Source: Clostridia bacterium
GTDB lineage: Bacteria; Bacillota; Clostridia; Lachnospirales; Lachnospiraceae
Direction of reading: 5' to 3'
Assembly: GCA_910575725.1 (NCBI GenBank)
Contig: CAJTFE010000001.1
Coordinates: 207,360 to 271,359 of the forward strand
DNA: 64,000 nucleotides
Part shown: one piece after another, positions 25,644 to 33,777 of the stretch
Numbering within the stretch: the first letter of the stretch is position 1
How the letters are laid out: every line of letters begins with the position of its first letter
Translations under genes and position numbers: made by a program
The notes under the pieces: model-generated
Databases searched by the model: none
Told to the model about the DNA's origin: nothing
The model's input: only the letters and a program-made list of their open reading frames with translations

Positions 25644-27878
25644 ATGGGAATTGTATACCACGAAAGCAGCAGAACCTTTCATCTTTATAATGATACCATA
25701 AGCTATGTGATGGTTATTTTGAAAAACAGCCACCTTGGACAGCTTTACTATGGAAAGCGGATTCGGGACAGGGAGGATTTTTCATATTTTCTGGAGACAA
25801 GTCCGCGGCCTATGACGGCCAGAGTTTTTGAGGACGATGATACCTTTTCCCTGGAGCATATCCGGCAGGAGTATCCGGTATTCGGCACCACGGATTTCCG
25901 CCAGCCGGCAGTGGAGGTCTGCCAGGAGAACGGAAGCAGGCTCTCAGACTTTCGCTATCAGAGCTGCCGGATAGAGGGAGGAAAGCCGAAGCTTCCGGGA
26001 CTTCCGGCCACCTACACGGAAAATGAAGGGGAGGCCGAGACCCTGACAATTACCCTCAAGGATCCCTTGACAGGGGTCAGGGTGGAGCTTTTCTATACGA
26101 TATTTGCAGAAGGAGGCGTTCTTACAAGAAGCGTGGGCTTTCGAAATGAGGGCGGTGAGACGGTGCGCCTTACCCGTGCCATGAGCCTTTCCCTGGATCT
26201 GCCGGATCGGGACTACGTATGGCAGCAGCTTTCCGGCTGCTGGGCCAGGGAGTGCCATATCCATAGCCGGAGGCTGGAGCCGGGAATCCAGGCAGTGGGA
26301 AGCATGAGGGGCAATTCCTCCCACGAGCACAATCCCTTCCTGGTGCTTAGGCGCCCCCATGCAGATGAGCGTCAGGGGGAGGTCATCGGGCTTTCCCTAA
26401 TCTACAGCGGTAATTTCCGCATCCAGGCAGAGGTAGATGCCCATGATACCCTGCGCATAATGGCAGGGATAGATCCGGAGACCTTTACCTGGAAGCTGGA
26501 AGCCGGGGAGAGCTTCCAGACACCGGAAGCGGTTCTGGTCTATACGGATAAGGGAATGAACCATATGAGCCAGACCTTCCATAAGCTTTACCAGAGACGG
26601 CTTGCCAGGGGATACTGGAGAGATAGGACGCGGCCCATTCTGAACAACAACTGGGAGGCTACCTACTTTGACTTTACAGAGGAACGGCTTCTGGAGCTTG
26701 CAGCCAAGGCAAAGGAGTGCGGTGTGGAGCTTTTTGTCCTGGACGACGGGTGGTTTGGCAGGCGCAGCAGCGACCACGCAGGACTGGGGGACTGGCAGGC
26801 CAATCTTGAGCGTCTGCCGAATGGAATCACCGGCCTTGCGGAGCGGATGGAGGAGCTCGGGCTGAAATTCGGCCTCTGGTTTGAGCCGGAGATGGTGAAT
26901 AAGGATTCGGATTTTTACCGGCAGCATCCGGACTGGATTCTGGCGGCGCCGGGACGAAGCCAATCCCAGGGACGCCATCAGTGTGTACTTGATTTTTCCA
27001 GGCAGGAAGTGGTTGAGGCTGTCTATGAGCAGATGGCGAAGATTCTTAAGGAGGCAAAGCTTTCTTATATCAAATGGGATATGAACCGGAGCATTACGGA
27101 GTGCTTTTCCAAGGGGTGGCCGGCTGACCGCCAGGGGGAGGTTTATCACCGGTATATTCTTGGGGTGTATGCCCTCTATGAGCGGCTGACCTCGGAGTTT
27201 CCCCATGTGCTTTTTGAATCCTGCGCAAGCGGCGGCGGACGCTTTGATCCGGGAATGCTTTATTATGCGCCTCAGGGGTGGCTGAGCGACGACAGCGATG
27301 CCGTGGAGCGTCTGAAAATCCAGTACGGTGCATCCATGTGCTATCCTGTCAGCAGTATGGGGGCTCATGTGTCGGTTACGCCGAACCATCAGGTTTACCG
27401 GAACACGCCCCTTCATACCAGGGCCAATGTGGCCTGCTTCGGAACCTTTGGATATGAGCTGGATTTGAATAAGCTTTCCAAGGAGGAGACGAGGGAGGTT
27501 AAGGATCAGATTGCTTTTATGAAGAAATACCGTCATATTCTGCAGTTTGGGACGTTTTACCGGCTTAACAGTCCCTTTGAGGGAAATGAAGCGGCCTGGA
27601 TGGCGGTAAGTGAGGATAAAAAGACGGCTATAGTTGGATGGTATCGTATTTTGAACGATGTGAATGGGCGGTATACGCGTCTTCGGCTGGAGGGGCTTTG
27701 TCCGGAGTATGCGTATCGGAATCGTAACAGCGGTCTTATCCATTATGGAGATGAGCTGATGTATGCAGGATTAATTACTACGGATGATACGGCAGGGCAG
27801 GTGTCGGAGGAGGCTCATTCTACGGATTTTGAGTCGCGGATTTATGTGTTGGAGGCGGACGGGTTGACGGTAAAATAA
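25644..27878 (+). CDS. Alpha-galactosidase, glycoside hydrolase family 36
   Basis: 744 residues, the standard length of GH36 alpha-galactosidases that release galactose from raffinose-family oligosaccharides and melibiose. No signal peptide, so it is cytoplasmic. An N-terminal beta-supersandwich domain (1-330) precedes a TIM barrel with VLDDGWFG, the catalytic nucleophile D479 in IKWDMNR, ESCASGGGRFD, and the acid/base Asp in WLSDDSDA (about D549). The ribosome-binding site AAAAGGAG precedes the ATG. Uptake of the substrate could use the shared UgpC-type ATPase at 18827, though no link is shown. The last codons and stop lie inside a palindromic repeat element. Confidence 0.93.
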   Translation: MGIVYHESSRTFHLYNDTISYVMVILKNSHLGQLYYGKRIRDREDFSYFLETSPRPMTARVFEDDDTFSLEHIRQEYPVFGTTDFRQPAVEVCQENGSRLSDFRYQSCRIEGGKPKLPGLPATYTENEGEAETLTITLKDPLTGVRVELFYTIFAEGGVLTRSVGFRNEGGETVRLTRAMSLSLDLPDRDYVWQQLSGCWARECHIHSRRLEPGIQAVGSMRGNSSHEHNPFLVLRRPHADERQGEVIGLSLIYSGNFRIQAEVDAHDTLRIMAGIDPETFTWKLEAGESFQTPEAVLVYTDKGMNHMSQTFHKLYQRRLARGYWRDRTRPILNNNWEATYFDFTEERLLELAAKAKECGVELFVLDDGWFGRRSSDHAGLGDWQANLERLPNGITGLAERMEELGLKFGLWFEPEMVNKDSDFYRQHPDWILAAPGRSQSQGRHQCVLDFSRQEVVEAVYEQMAKILKEAKLSYIKWDMNRSITECFSKGWPADRQGEVYHRYILGVYALYERLTSEFPHVLFESCASGGGRFDPGMLYYAPQGWLSDDSDAVERLKIQYGASMCYPVSSMGAHVSVTPNHQVYRNTPLHTRANVACFGTFGYELDLNKLSKEETREVKDQIAFMKKYRHILQFGTFYRLNSPFEGNEAAWMAVSEDKKTAIVGWYRILNDVNGRYTRLRLEGLCPEYAYRNRNSGLIHYGDELMYAGLITTDDTAGQVSEEAHSTDFESRIYVLEADGLTVK

Positions 27879-28112
27879 GCCAGCCTGCGTTTCCATATCC
27901 CCAGCAATAAGGAATCCTCCCGCCTTGTGGGTCCCTCCTTATCACAACGGTTCGGACGGTTCACGTACACGCAGTCTGCTCTGGACGGACATTGACCTCT
28001 CGAATCTTTGGGTTCGGAAGGTTTTTTAGGCCAATGTCCGCCCAGCTCAGACTGCGTGTGCGTGAACAGCCGGACACTAGATATTGGAAACGCAGACTGG
28101 CTTATTTTGCCG
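27868..28112. repeat. Long palindromic repeat element, copy 1 (with 45-bp insertion)
   Basis: The outer arms (CGGTAAAATAAGCCAGCCTG at the left, its near reverse complement ending at 28112) and the inner arms (CGGACGGTTCACGTACACGC at about 27952-27971, against GCGTGTGCGTGAACAGCCGG at 28053-28072) pair. A 45-base stretch rich in GGAATCCTCC...CCTCCTT interrupts the left arm. The centre holds a terminator-like hairpin with GGTTTTTT (27993-28026). The stop codon of the alpha-galactosidase (27876-27878) is inside the left arm. Relatives are at 30380, 48546, 55854 and 58071. Confidence 0.8.
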
Positions 28113-28223
28113 CGACCCTGCGGGTTGGGGGTGGCAGGGGAGAGGTGTGGATGTGTGTTGGAAAAGGTGGGGGGATGGGGAGGCGTTTTGGGGAGGAGTT
28201 TTTTGGCGGGGTGAAAATTTTTG
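28113..28223. other. G/T-rich, C-poor intergenic stretch
   Basis: The plus strand is dominated by G runs and T, with very few C residues. No coding text was recognised. It links the palindromic element to the promoter of the FIST gene. Confidence 0.6.
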
Positions 28224-28253
28224 TTGACGGGGGGAGGGGGTGTACCATATAAT
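28224..28253 (+). promoter_or_regulatory. Promoter for the FIST-chemoreceptor operon
   Basis: TTGACG (28224-28229), an 18-base spacer, TATAAT (28248-28253), about 110 bases before the start at 28364. Confidence 0.65.
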
Positions 28254-28363
28254 GTATTTGGTCTTTGTGGCTTTTTTTGGAAGGGTATGGGGGCTGTTTG
28301 GATTTGATTGGATTTTGGGTTTAGATATGGAAGGTACTCGGATTGAGAGAGGAGCATTTTGGC

Positions 28364-29419
28364 ATGAGGCAGTTTTATGGTAAGAGTGAGTTTGGTGATT
28401 TGAAGGAAGCGGTTCGGGGGCTTAGTAATCCGCAGTTTCTTATGCTGTTTTCGAATAAGGATCAGTTTGATTCTCATGTGGCGGAGCTTGAGAAGCTTTA
28501 TCCAGGGGTTCCCAGTATCGGCTGTGTGGGGATGTGCTATGACACGCGTGTTGTGGAGAAGGGTGTCGGGGTGATTGCTTTTTTGGATGGGGTCCAGGCT
28601 GCGGTGAATGTTCTGGAAGAGGTTTCTGTGATGCCGGTGAAGTATATCGAACGGCTGATGCAGGATGTAAAAGCGGTGAATGGCTCCCAGGAGAATACGA
28701 TTTGTATTGATTTTTGTGCGGGGAATGATGCCTGTGCGCTGACGACGATTTATTCTGTGCTGAAGAATAGGGGGATTTCTCTTGTGGGAGGCACGGGGGA
28801 TGCCAATAAGGTGTCGGCGAACGGACGGATTTATGAAGATTCGGTTGCCTATGGCCTGGTGAAGAATCTGCATGGCAAAGTGAAGGCTTATAAGGAAAAT
28901 ATTTATCATCAGATGAAGGACTACCGCTTTATTGCTTCTCAGACGGACAAAGCCAGATATCTGATTGGCGCTTTGAACGGGCGGCCGGCTAAACGGGTGT
29001 ACCAGGATATTTTACATATTTCAGACGAGGAGGTTCAGAACCAGACTTTTAAGAATCCCTTCGGCAAGCTGAATGGAAATGATATCTGTATCGTGTCTAT
29101 CAAAGAGGTGGTAGGGGATGCTTTGACCTGTTACCGGCAGGTAAATGACTCGGATGTCCTGGTGCTTCTTCAGCTGGGCGATTTCAGGGCCACTGTACAG
29201 AATACGGTGCGTACTATACAACATGAGTTTCCAAGGATTTCGGCTGTGTTTTCTATTAATTGTCTTTTCCGTTATCTGCTGTTCAGCCAGAATCATTATA
29301 TGGACGAGTATCTGGCGGAAATGGGCAGGCTGGGCGGTCATGCAGGCCTGGTGGGCCTGGGAGAGCACTACAATAACCGGTTTATTAATCAGTCTATGTC
29401 CTGTGTCGTATTTGAGTAG
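28364..29419 (+). CDS. FIST domain (FIST_N plus FIST_C) sensory protein
   Basis: 351 residues from the ATG at 28364, selected because GAGAGGAG lies ten bases upstream; a TTG seven codons earlier is unlikely. FIST_N is recognised from GVPSIGCVGMCYDTRVVEKG and the GGTGDAN loop (about residues 140-150). FIST_C spans about 200-350 with FSINCLFRYLLF and GLVGLGEHYNNRFINQSM. The FIST module is a predicted ligand-binding domain, proposed for small molecules such as amino acids, in prokaryotic signalling. It has no signal peptide or membrane segment. The gene is followed after 12 bases by a soluble chemoreceptor signalling protein, so ligand sensing and output are probably split between two partner proteins. 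Confidence 0.85.
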   Translation: MRQFYGKSEFGDLKEAVRGLSNPQFLMLFSNKDQFDSHVAELEKLYPGVPSIGCVGMCYDTRVVEKGVGVIAFLDGVQAAVNVLEEVSVMPVKYIERLMQDVKAVNGSQENTICIDFCAGNDACALTTIYSVLKNRGISLVGGTGDANKVSANGRIYEDSVAYGLVKNLHGKVKAYKENIYHQMKDYRFIASQTDKARYLIGALNGRPAKRVYQDILHISDEEVQNQTFKNPFGKLNGNDICIVSIKEVVGDALTCYRQVNDSDVLVLLQLGDFRATVQNTVRTIQHEFPRISAVFSINCLFRYLLFSQNHYMDEYLAEMGRLGGHAGLVGLGEHYNNRFINQSMSCVVFE

Positions 29420-29431
29420 AGGGGGAGCATT

Positions 29432-30379
29432 ATGTTGTTTGGAAGGAAGAATGGGAGAGAAAAAGGAATGCCGGCAAAGGAGAAGTCTCTGGCTCCTGTG
29501 CTGCATGTGATAGATACTTTGAAGGATTACCGTACAGAGCTGGTGCAAAAAGAGGTGAGTTCCCTGGAAGAGCTTGGGAAGATTAGAGGCTCTTTTGGAA
29601 ATGTCCTTCAGGAGGCGGAGAATTTTGAAGAAAAGCTTCAGGATTTCGGCCAGAATTTTACCAGTATTGAGATGGTGTCGGAGCGGTTTGTGGAGGTAAG
29701 GGAGACGATCTCCAAGTCTGTTTCCCGGGCCCAGAATGAGGTAGAGGAGTTAAAGAGCAGCTCCATGCAGGTGGAAACATATTTTGGAGAGATGGAGAGT
29801 ACCTTTGAGGCTCTGCAGGAGGCTGTGTCTAAGATTAAACAGTGTACGAATAAGATTGTGTCCATTGCGGAGCAGACGAATCTTCTGGCGATCAATGCGT
29901 CTATTGAGGCTGCCAGAGCCGGACAGCAGGGGAAGGGCTTTGCTGTGGTGGCTGTTGAGGTTAAGAAGCTGGCAGATGAGATTAAGGAGCTGACCGGGGA
30001 GGTTGACTCCGGGGTTCACGATGTGGAGAAGGGGACGGAGCAGCTCAGCAATAGCATCGCCACTTCCCAGCAGGCCCTTGGAGCCAGCATTTTTAAGGTA
30101 AATGAGACGTATGATATGTTTGATGAGATTACCCGGTCGGCGGACAGCGCCACGACGGTGCATACGGAGATCTCAGGAGTGATTGAACAGTCGAAGGAGG
30201 CTCTTCAGAGGCTTTGTGATTTCTTTGTGCAGGTGAAAGGCCAGTACCAGGTGGTGGTAAAGCATATTAATCAGGCCAGTGCTTTGGGGACGACGAAGAG
30301 CACGATGTTTGAGGATATTGATAATATGATGGCGCAGATGCCTCCGATTATTAAGGAGTATGAGGAGGGACGGAAGTAG
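29432..30379 (+). CDS. Soluble methyl-accepting chemotaxis-type signalling protein
   Basis: 315 residues without any transmembrane segment. Residues about 35-120 are predicted coiled coil, and the chemoreceptor hairpin tip is clear at about 150-182: [20 protein letters not shown] then [17 protein letters not shown]. The tip contacts CheA and CheW in characterised receptors. No periplasmic, PAS or haem domain is present, and its input is most likely the FIST protein encoded just upstream. No chemotaxis or flagellar genes appear in the window. The C-terminal 60 residues are helical and end [16 protein letters not shown]. Confidence 0.87.
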   Translation: MLFGRKNGREKGMPAKEKSLAPVLHVIDTLKDYRTELVQKEVSSLEELGKIRGSFGNVLQEAENFEEKLQDFGQNFTSIEMVSERFVEVRETISKSVSRAQNEVEELKSSSMQVETYFGEMESTFEALQEAVSKIKQCTNKIVSIAEQTNLLAINASIEAARAGQQGKGFAVVAVEVKKLADEIKELTGEVDSGVHDVEKGTEQLSNSIATSQQALGASIFKVNETYDMFDEITRSADSATTVHTEISGVIEQSKEALQRLCDFFVQVKGQYQVVVKHINQASALGTTKSTMFEDIDNMMAQMPPIIKEYEEGRK

Positions 30380-30500
30380 GGAATTCTCTCGGCTTGCGTG
30401 CCCCTCTTTAAGGCAGCGGCTCGGACGGTTTACATACATGCAGGCTGCCTTGACGAGATACAGACCTCCCGGATCTTTTGGGTTCGGGAGGTTTTTTACC
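30380..30500 (+). repeat. Palindromic repeat element, left-half copy ending in a terminator
   Basis: It begins at the stop codon of the chemoreceptor gene and is homologous to the insertion plus inner left arm of copy 1 (GGCTCGGACGGTTTACATAC against GGTTCGGACGGTTCACGTAC) and to its central terminator. The right half seen in other copies is missing. Confidence 0.6.
30464..30497 (+). terminator. Rho-independent terminator after the chemoreceptor gene
   Basis: ACCTCCCGGA pairs with TTCGGGAGGT (one mismatch) followed by six T residues. Confidence 0.8.
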
Positions 30501-30531
30501 CCCTTTGGGGTTGGCTATCCTATAAACAGTT

Positions 30532-31509
30532 TTACTGAAACAGGGGTTCAAGCTCTCTTTTTATGAAAGTTACCCTGTCTTTCACTCTTGGAGCAAAGAG
30601 GGAAGAAACAGCAATCACAATTCTGCCTTTCGGATTAACATAGATCGCATTTCCGCCGTCGCCTAAAGCGGCATACGAATGCTCTGCCTCATCTATCACC
30701 CACCACAGATACCCGTACTTTAGATGGCGTGCTTTCCAAACACTTTGTACCTGTGTACTCTCTTCAATCCATTTTCCGGAGACAATCTGTCTGCCGTTCC
30801 AATATCCTTCATTCAAATACAACTGCCCTAATTTTGCCATGTCGTTAGTTGTAAGGGATAATCCCCAGCCGGCCGTATTCGTACCCTTTGGGTCGGAAAC
30901 CCAGCCATTTTCACCTTTTGATTTGTAAAAAGCGAGCTGTTCTTCCTTGCTTTGAAAAGATATACTTTTATCAACAGAGATTCCCAAGGGAGAAAAAAGA
31001 TTGTCCTGTGCAAATGTTAAAACGGATTTCCCTGTAGCATGGATCAGTATGCCGGATAAAATATCAATTCCGATGACAGGCGCATATTTGAAATCCCCAA
31101 TCTTTCCGCTTCCGCCCAAATAGTCAAGGGAGGATATGACCCAATCCTCACTGGAAAAATATTTTGGATAAGGGTTGAATCGATACTTATAGGGGGCAGT
31201 CATGGTAAGCAGATTCCGGATTGTGATATGCTGCATTGTTTTTTCCTTTTTCTTGATTTGATAAGCCGGAAAGAAATCAATTACCTTTTCATCGAGATTT
31301 TTGATATAGCTTTTCTCTAAGGCAATTCCGAATAACATGGAGATGATGCTTTTTGTCACCGAAAAGATATGGATGGGGTCATTTTCTGAACACTGATTAA
31401 AATAATGTTCGTAAACAGTATGATTTTCTTTAAGTACAATGATTCCGGCTATATTGCCATATTTATTTTTCACTTTATTTTCTAAAGCTGCTGTCTGCTC
31501 CTGCTTCAT
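30532..31509 (-). CDS. Serine hydrolase, beta-lactamase (class C/PBP) family
   Basis: 325 residues. The active-site SxxK is S50-V-T-K53 in HIFSVTKSIISM. A Tyr-containing motif (KYGYLWW) and a late GDGGN stretch resemble the remaining class C fold elements. There is no signal peptide, so the protein is probably cytoplasmic, acting as an esterase or peptidase rather than as a secreted beta-lactamase. It follows the MerR-type regulator gene on the same strand after 21 bases and is likely its regulatory target. It converges on the chemoreceptor gene. Confidence 0.85.
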   Translation of the reverse strand: MKQEQTAALENKVKNKYGNIAGIIVLKENHTVYEHYFNQCSENDPIHIFSVTKSIISMLFGIALEKSYIKNLDEKVIDFFPAYQIKKKEKTMQHITIRNLLTMTAPYKYRFNPYPKYFSSEDWVISSLDYLGGSGKIGDFKYAPVIGIDILSGILIHATGKSVLTFAQDNLFSPLGISVDKSISFQSKEEQLAFYKSKGENGWVSDPKGTNTAGWGLSLTTNDMAKLGQLYLNEGYWNGRQIVSGKWIEESTQVQSVWKARHLKYGYLWWVIDEAEHSYAALGDGGNAIYVNPKGRIVIAVSSLFAPRVKDRVTFIKRELEPLFQ

Positions 31510-31530
31510 GGTATTTGGTGAACCTCCGTT

Positions 31531-32352
31531 TCATATCTTTCTAATGGGATAATAGACTTCTGTAATCAGTTCATCCTCTGTTGTAACTTGAGAGGGGTCT
31601 GTTACATATACCTCAAACAATGCGCCGGTACATTCGTACCCTTTTTCTTCTGCCCATTTTGTCTGCCTGGCATATACAGAGGACAAAATCGAATAACTTC
31701 CCTTTATAACGGTTTTCAGACATAGCCCTGCCTTGAAATCCCTTGTTCCGGTTACATATTCCCTAATAGGGATGGCAAATTCGGTGTCTAAGCCGAAAGG
31801 GCTGAACTCCTTGCTGTGGAATAAGACCATTGGGGGATTGGCTATGGTTAAATTTTCTTTTCTTATCCGGCCTGACAGCTTCCCAAAACAGATACCGTAT
31901 TCATCAGAAAAAATATCGGCTTGAACCATTTTGCGGACAGAGAGGAGACGCATCACTGGAACTTCTGCAAGCTCTACATCAATCATATCTAAATAGGACA
32001 TGATGGGCTTTCCGTTTTTTAGGTTTGCTATATCGCATTCCAGCTGATGCAGGCTCTTTTGTTGTTCATGTAATTGTTTTTTCATATCTTCCCGTTTTTT
32101 GGTTAGGGCAGCATACAGTTTTTCCTCGTTCCATTCTCCCGATTCTATGGTCTGCTTTATTTCCTCCAATGAGAAATTGTAGGATTTCAAACGGATAATA
32201 AGCAGCATAGTTTCCAGCTGTTCAATAGCATAGTACCGATACCCGTTTTCTGGGTTGATTTCGCTGGGCAGAATGAGCCCGATTTCAGCGTAGTATCTGA
32301 GCGTTTTTGCAGACACCTTGCATATTTTTGAAAACTCGCCAATAGACAGCAC
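31531..32352 (-). CDS. MerR family transcriptional regulator with GyrI-like effector domain
   Basis: 273 residues from a GTG start at 32352 with GGGAGGTGG upstream. The N-terminal MerR helix-turn-helix is LSIGEFSKICKVSAKTLRYY followed by AEIGLILPSEINPENGYRYY (1-45). A coiled-coil dimer helix spans about 75-115, and the C-terminal half (about 125-273) resembles the AraC-binding/GyrI effector fold that binds drugs or lipophilic ligands (EVPVMRLLSVR; VYVTDPSQV). Its promoter has the long 19-base spacer with a central dyad typical of MerR autoregulation. It is the first gene of a two-gene operon with the serine hydrolase. Confidence 0.9.
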   Translation of the reverse strand: MLSIGEFSKICKVSAKTLRYYAEIGLILPSEINPENGYRYYAIEQLETMLLIIRLKSYNFSLEEIKQTIESGEWNEEKLYAALTKKREDMKKQLHEQQKSLHQLECDIANLKNGKPIMSYLDMIDVELAEVPVMRLLSVRKMVQADIFSDEYGICFGKLSGRIRKENLTIANPPMVLFHSKEFSPFGLDTEFAIPIREYVTGTRDFKAGLCLKTVIKGSYSILSSVYARQTKWAEEKGYECTGALFEVYVTDPSQVTTEDELITEVYYPIRKI

Positions 32353-32381
32353 GGATAACCACCTCCCTTTTCTTTCTTACA

Positions 32382-32412
32382 AGTATACACTTTGCCCTAA
32401 GGGGAAAGTCAA
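32382..32412 (-). promoter_or_regulatory. MerR-type promoter/operator, 19-bp spacer
   Basis: On the minus strand TTGACT and TATACT are separated by 19 bases, and the spacer contains the dyad TTTCCCCTTAGGGCAAA. This is the geometry that MerR-family activators correct by DNA distortion. Confidence 0.75.
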
Positions 32413-32596
32413 AGGCATTTTTAAAAATTCATATTTTTATCCGAAATGAAAGGCTGGGATTACTTAACATTTTGAGCGGATCATATTTTGAAACATTTCA
32501 ACTTCGTGATTGATTTTTCAAGGTTTATTTTGTATGGTTATTTTATATAGAAATGTTCTAATAGGAATATATGAAATGATTTGTGGGGAGATGTAA

Positions 32597-33283
32597 ATGA
32601 ATATATCATTATATTATCAGGAAAAGGGAAATAAGGAGCCTTTCATCCTTTTGCACGGGAACGGAGAAGACAGCTCTTATTTCAAACATCAAATCGATTA
32701 TTTCAGCGACAGATATAGGGTAATTGCTATAGACACACGAGGCCACGGCAAATCACCAAGAGGCACGAAACCTTTTACGATTGAGCAGTTTTCCCATGAC
32801 TTATATGATTTTATGACAAGCCGTAAAATTTCAAATGCGGTTATTTTAGGATTTTCTGACGGGGCAAATATAGCAATGAAGTTTGCAATGAACTATCCTG
32901 ACAAGGTAAAGGCGTTGATATTGAACGGGGGCAACCTGAATCCGAAAGGGGTAAAAAGAACGACGCAGATTCCTATCGAATTGGGGTACAGAATAGCCAG
33001 AGGATTTGCTTTAAAATCGTCTGGTGCAAAAAAGAGCGCTGAAATGCTTGGGCTAATGGTGAACGAACCGAATATTGAACGAACCGAACTGTCAAGAATA
33101 ACTGCCCCCACGCTCGTAATCTGCGGAAGAAATGATATGATTAAGGAATCCCATACAAAGGAAATTGCGGAAAATATACCGGGTGCAAAATTGTCTATTA
33201 TGAAAGGCAGTCATTTTATTGCAAATAAGAGATACCTTGCATTTAACAAAGAGGTTGAAAGTTTTTTGCAGACAATTCAATAA
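32597..33283 (+). CDS. Alpha/beta hydrolase
   Basis: 228 residues, a compact alpha/beta-hydrolase fold. The oxyanion motif is LLHGNGED (about 18-25), the nucleophile elbow is G-F-S87-D-G, the acid is likely the Asp in CGRNDMI (about 180), and the base is the His in KGSHFIA. No signal peptide. The substrate is not predictable; such enzymes hydrolyse esters, lactones or peptides. It stands alone in an AT-richer stretch and is divergent from the MerR operon. Confidence 0.88.
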   Translation: MNISLYYQEKGNKEPFILLHGNGEDSSYFKHQIDYFSDRYRVIAIDTRGHGKSPRGTKPFTIEQFSHDLYDFMTSRKISNAVILGFSDGANIAMKFAMNYPDKVKALILNGGNLNPKGVKRTTQIPIELGYRIARGFALKSSGAKKSAEMLGLMVNEPNIERTELSRITAPTLVICGRNDMIKESHTKEIAENIPGAKLSIMKGSHFIANKRYLAFNKEVESFLQTIQ

Positions 33284-33518
33284 ATTCCAATGTATTGGGA
33301 TGACCAATAAATGCTCAAAGAGCCAGGAGCAATTGCAATACATCAGATGTCTATTTTGGAAGAACAGACTACAAAGGTCTTGAAGTGATTTAATTCCCCC
33401 GAATTCGGGGGAATTAAAATTACCACAGTTCAAGGATGTCTCCAGCATAAATCCACATTAGCAAGTTGCCATCGAGTGCTAAGCAGGAATATTTAAGCGT
33501 CTCATTTATTTCTAAGAG
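33284..33518. other. Intergenic stretch with a 30-base perfect palindrome
   Basis: No gene recognised. At 33389-33418 a perfect palindrome with a CCCCCGAATTCGGGGG centre flanked by TTTAATT/AATTAAA could act as a bidirectional terminator. It lies about 105 bases after the alpha/beta hydrolase stop. Confidence 0.5.
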
Positions 33519-33599
33519 AAGCGGAGGATTTCTTTAAGGCTACAGCTTTTGGGAGTTATGGTATGCTTCTTTGAAGAATGTGGAATCACTAAAGTAGAA
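33519..33599 (+). repeat. 81-bp direct repeat, copy A (flanks the type III TA cassette)
   Basis: Aligns without gaps to 34380-34460. One frame reads AEDFFKATAFGSYGMLL then a stop. In the other copy the same frame reads AEEFFKAAAFGSYGMFL then a stop. The substitutions are conservative in that frame, suggesting the 3' end of a former gene. Confidence 0.75.
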
Positions 33600-33633
33600 T
33601 TGAGTGATTTTATGTATTTACGCAAAAAAAAGA

Positions 33634-33661
33634 TTGACTATTTTTGGAAATATGGTATTAT
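33634..33661 (+). promoter_or_regulatory. Promoter of the type III antitoxin RNA
   Basis: TTGACT (33634-33639), a 16-base spacer, TATTAT (33656-33661); a TATACT shifted by three bases is an alternative -10. Confidence 0.6.
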
Positions 33662-33665
33662 ACTA

Positions 33666-33766
33666 CTAGTGGTGAGTCCTACCGCAAAGTGGACTGCTAA
33701 AAGCGTTAGCAACTCTAATGGAGTTACTACACAAATGGCTATGTGGAAACGCATAGCCATTTTTTA
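33666..33766 (+). ncRNA. Putative antitoxin RNA of a type III (ToxIN/AbiQ-like) system
   Basis: Between the promoter and the toxin gene lie about 100 bases with several small hairpins: GTCC/GGAC, GCTAA-AAGCG-TTAGC and AACTC-TAAT-GGAGTT, then a terminator. Type III systems place a structured RNA antitoxin, a leaky terminator and then the toxin in this order. Clear tandem repeats, usual in such antitoxins, were not found by eye. The RNA is inferred from context and hairpins only. Confidence 0.55.
33733..33766 (+). terminator. Terminator between antitoxin RNA and toxin
   Basis: AAATGGCTATG pairs with CATAGCCATTT around a short loop, followed by TTTTT. It lies a few bases before the toxin ribosome-binding site; partial readthrough would set toxin dosage. 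Confidence 0.8.
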
Positions 33767-33777
33767 CGAGGAGAAAT

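Noticed and set aside
26397..27743. Minus-strand open frame of 448 codons across the alpha-galactosidase gene
   Set aside because: Antisense shadow of a clearly conserved GH36 enzyme; no family features.
27842..28909. Minus-strand frame of 355 codons over the palindrome and FIST gene
   Set aside because: C-poor plus strand lacks the complement of stop codons on the minus strand, producing a long spurious frame.
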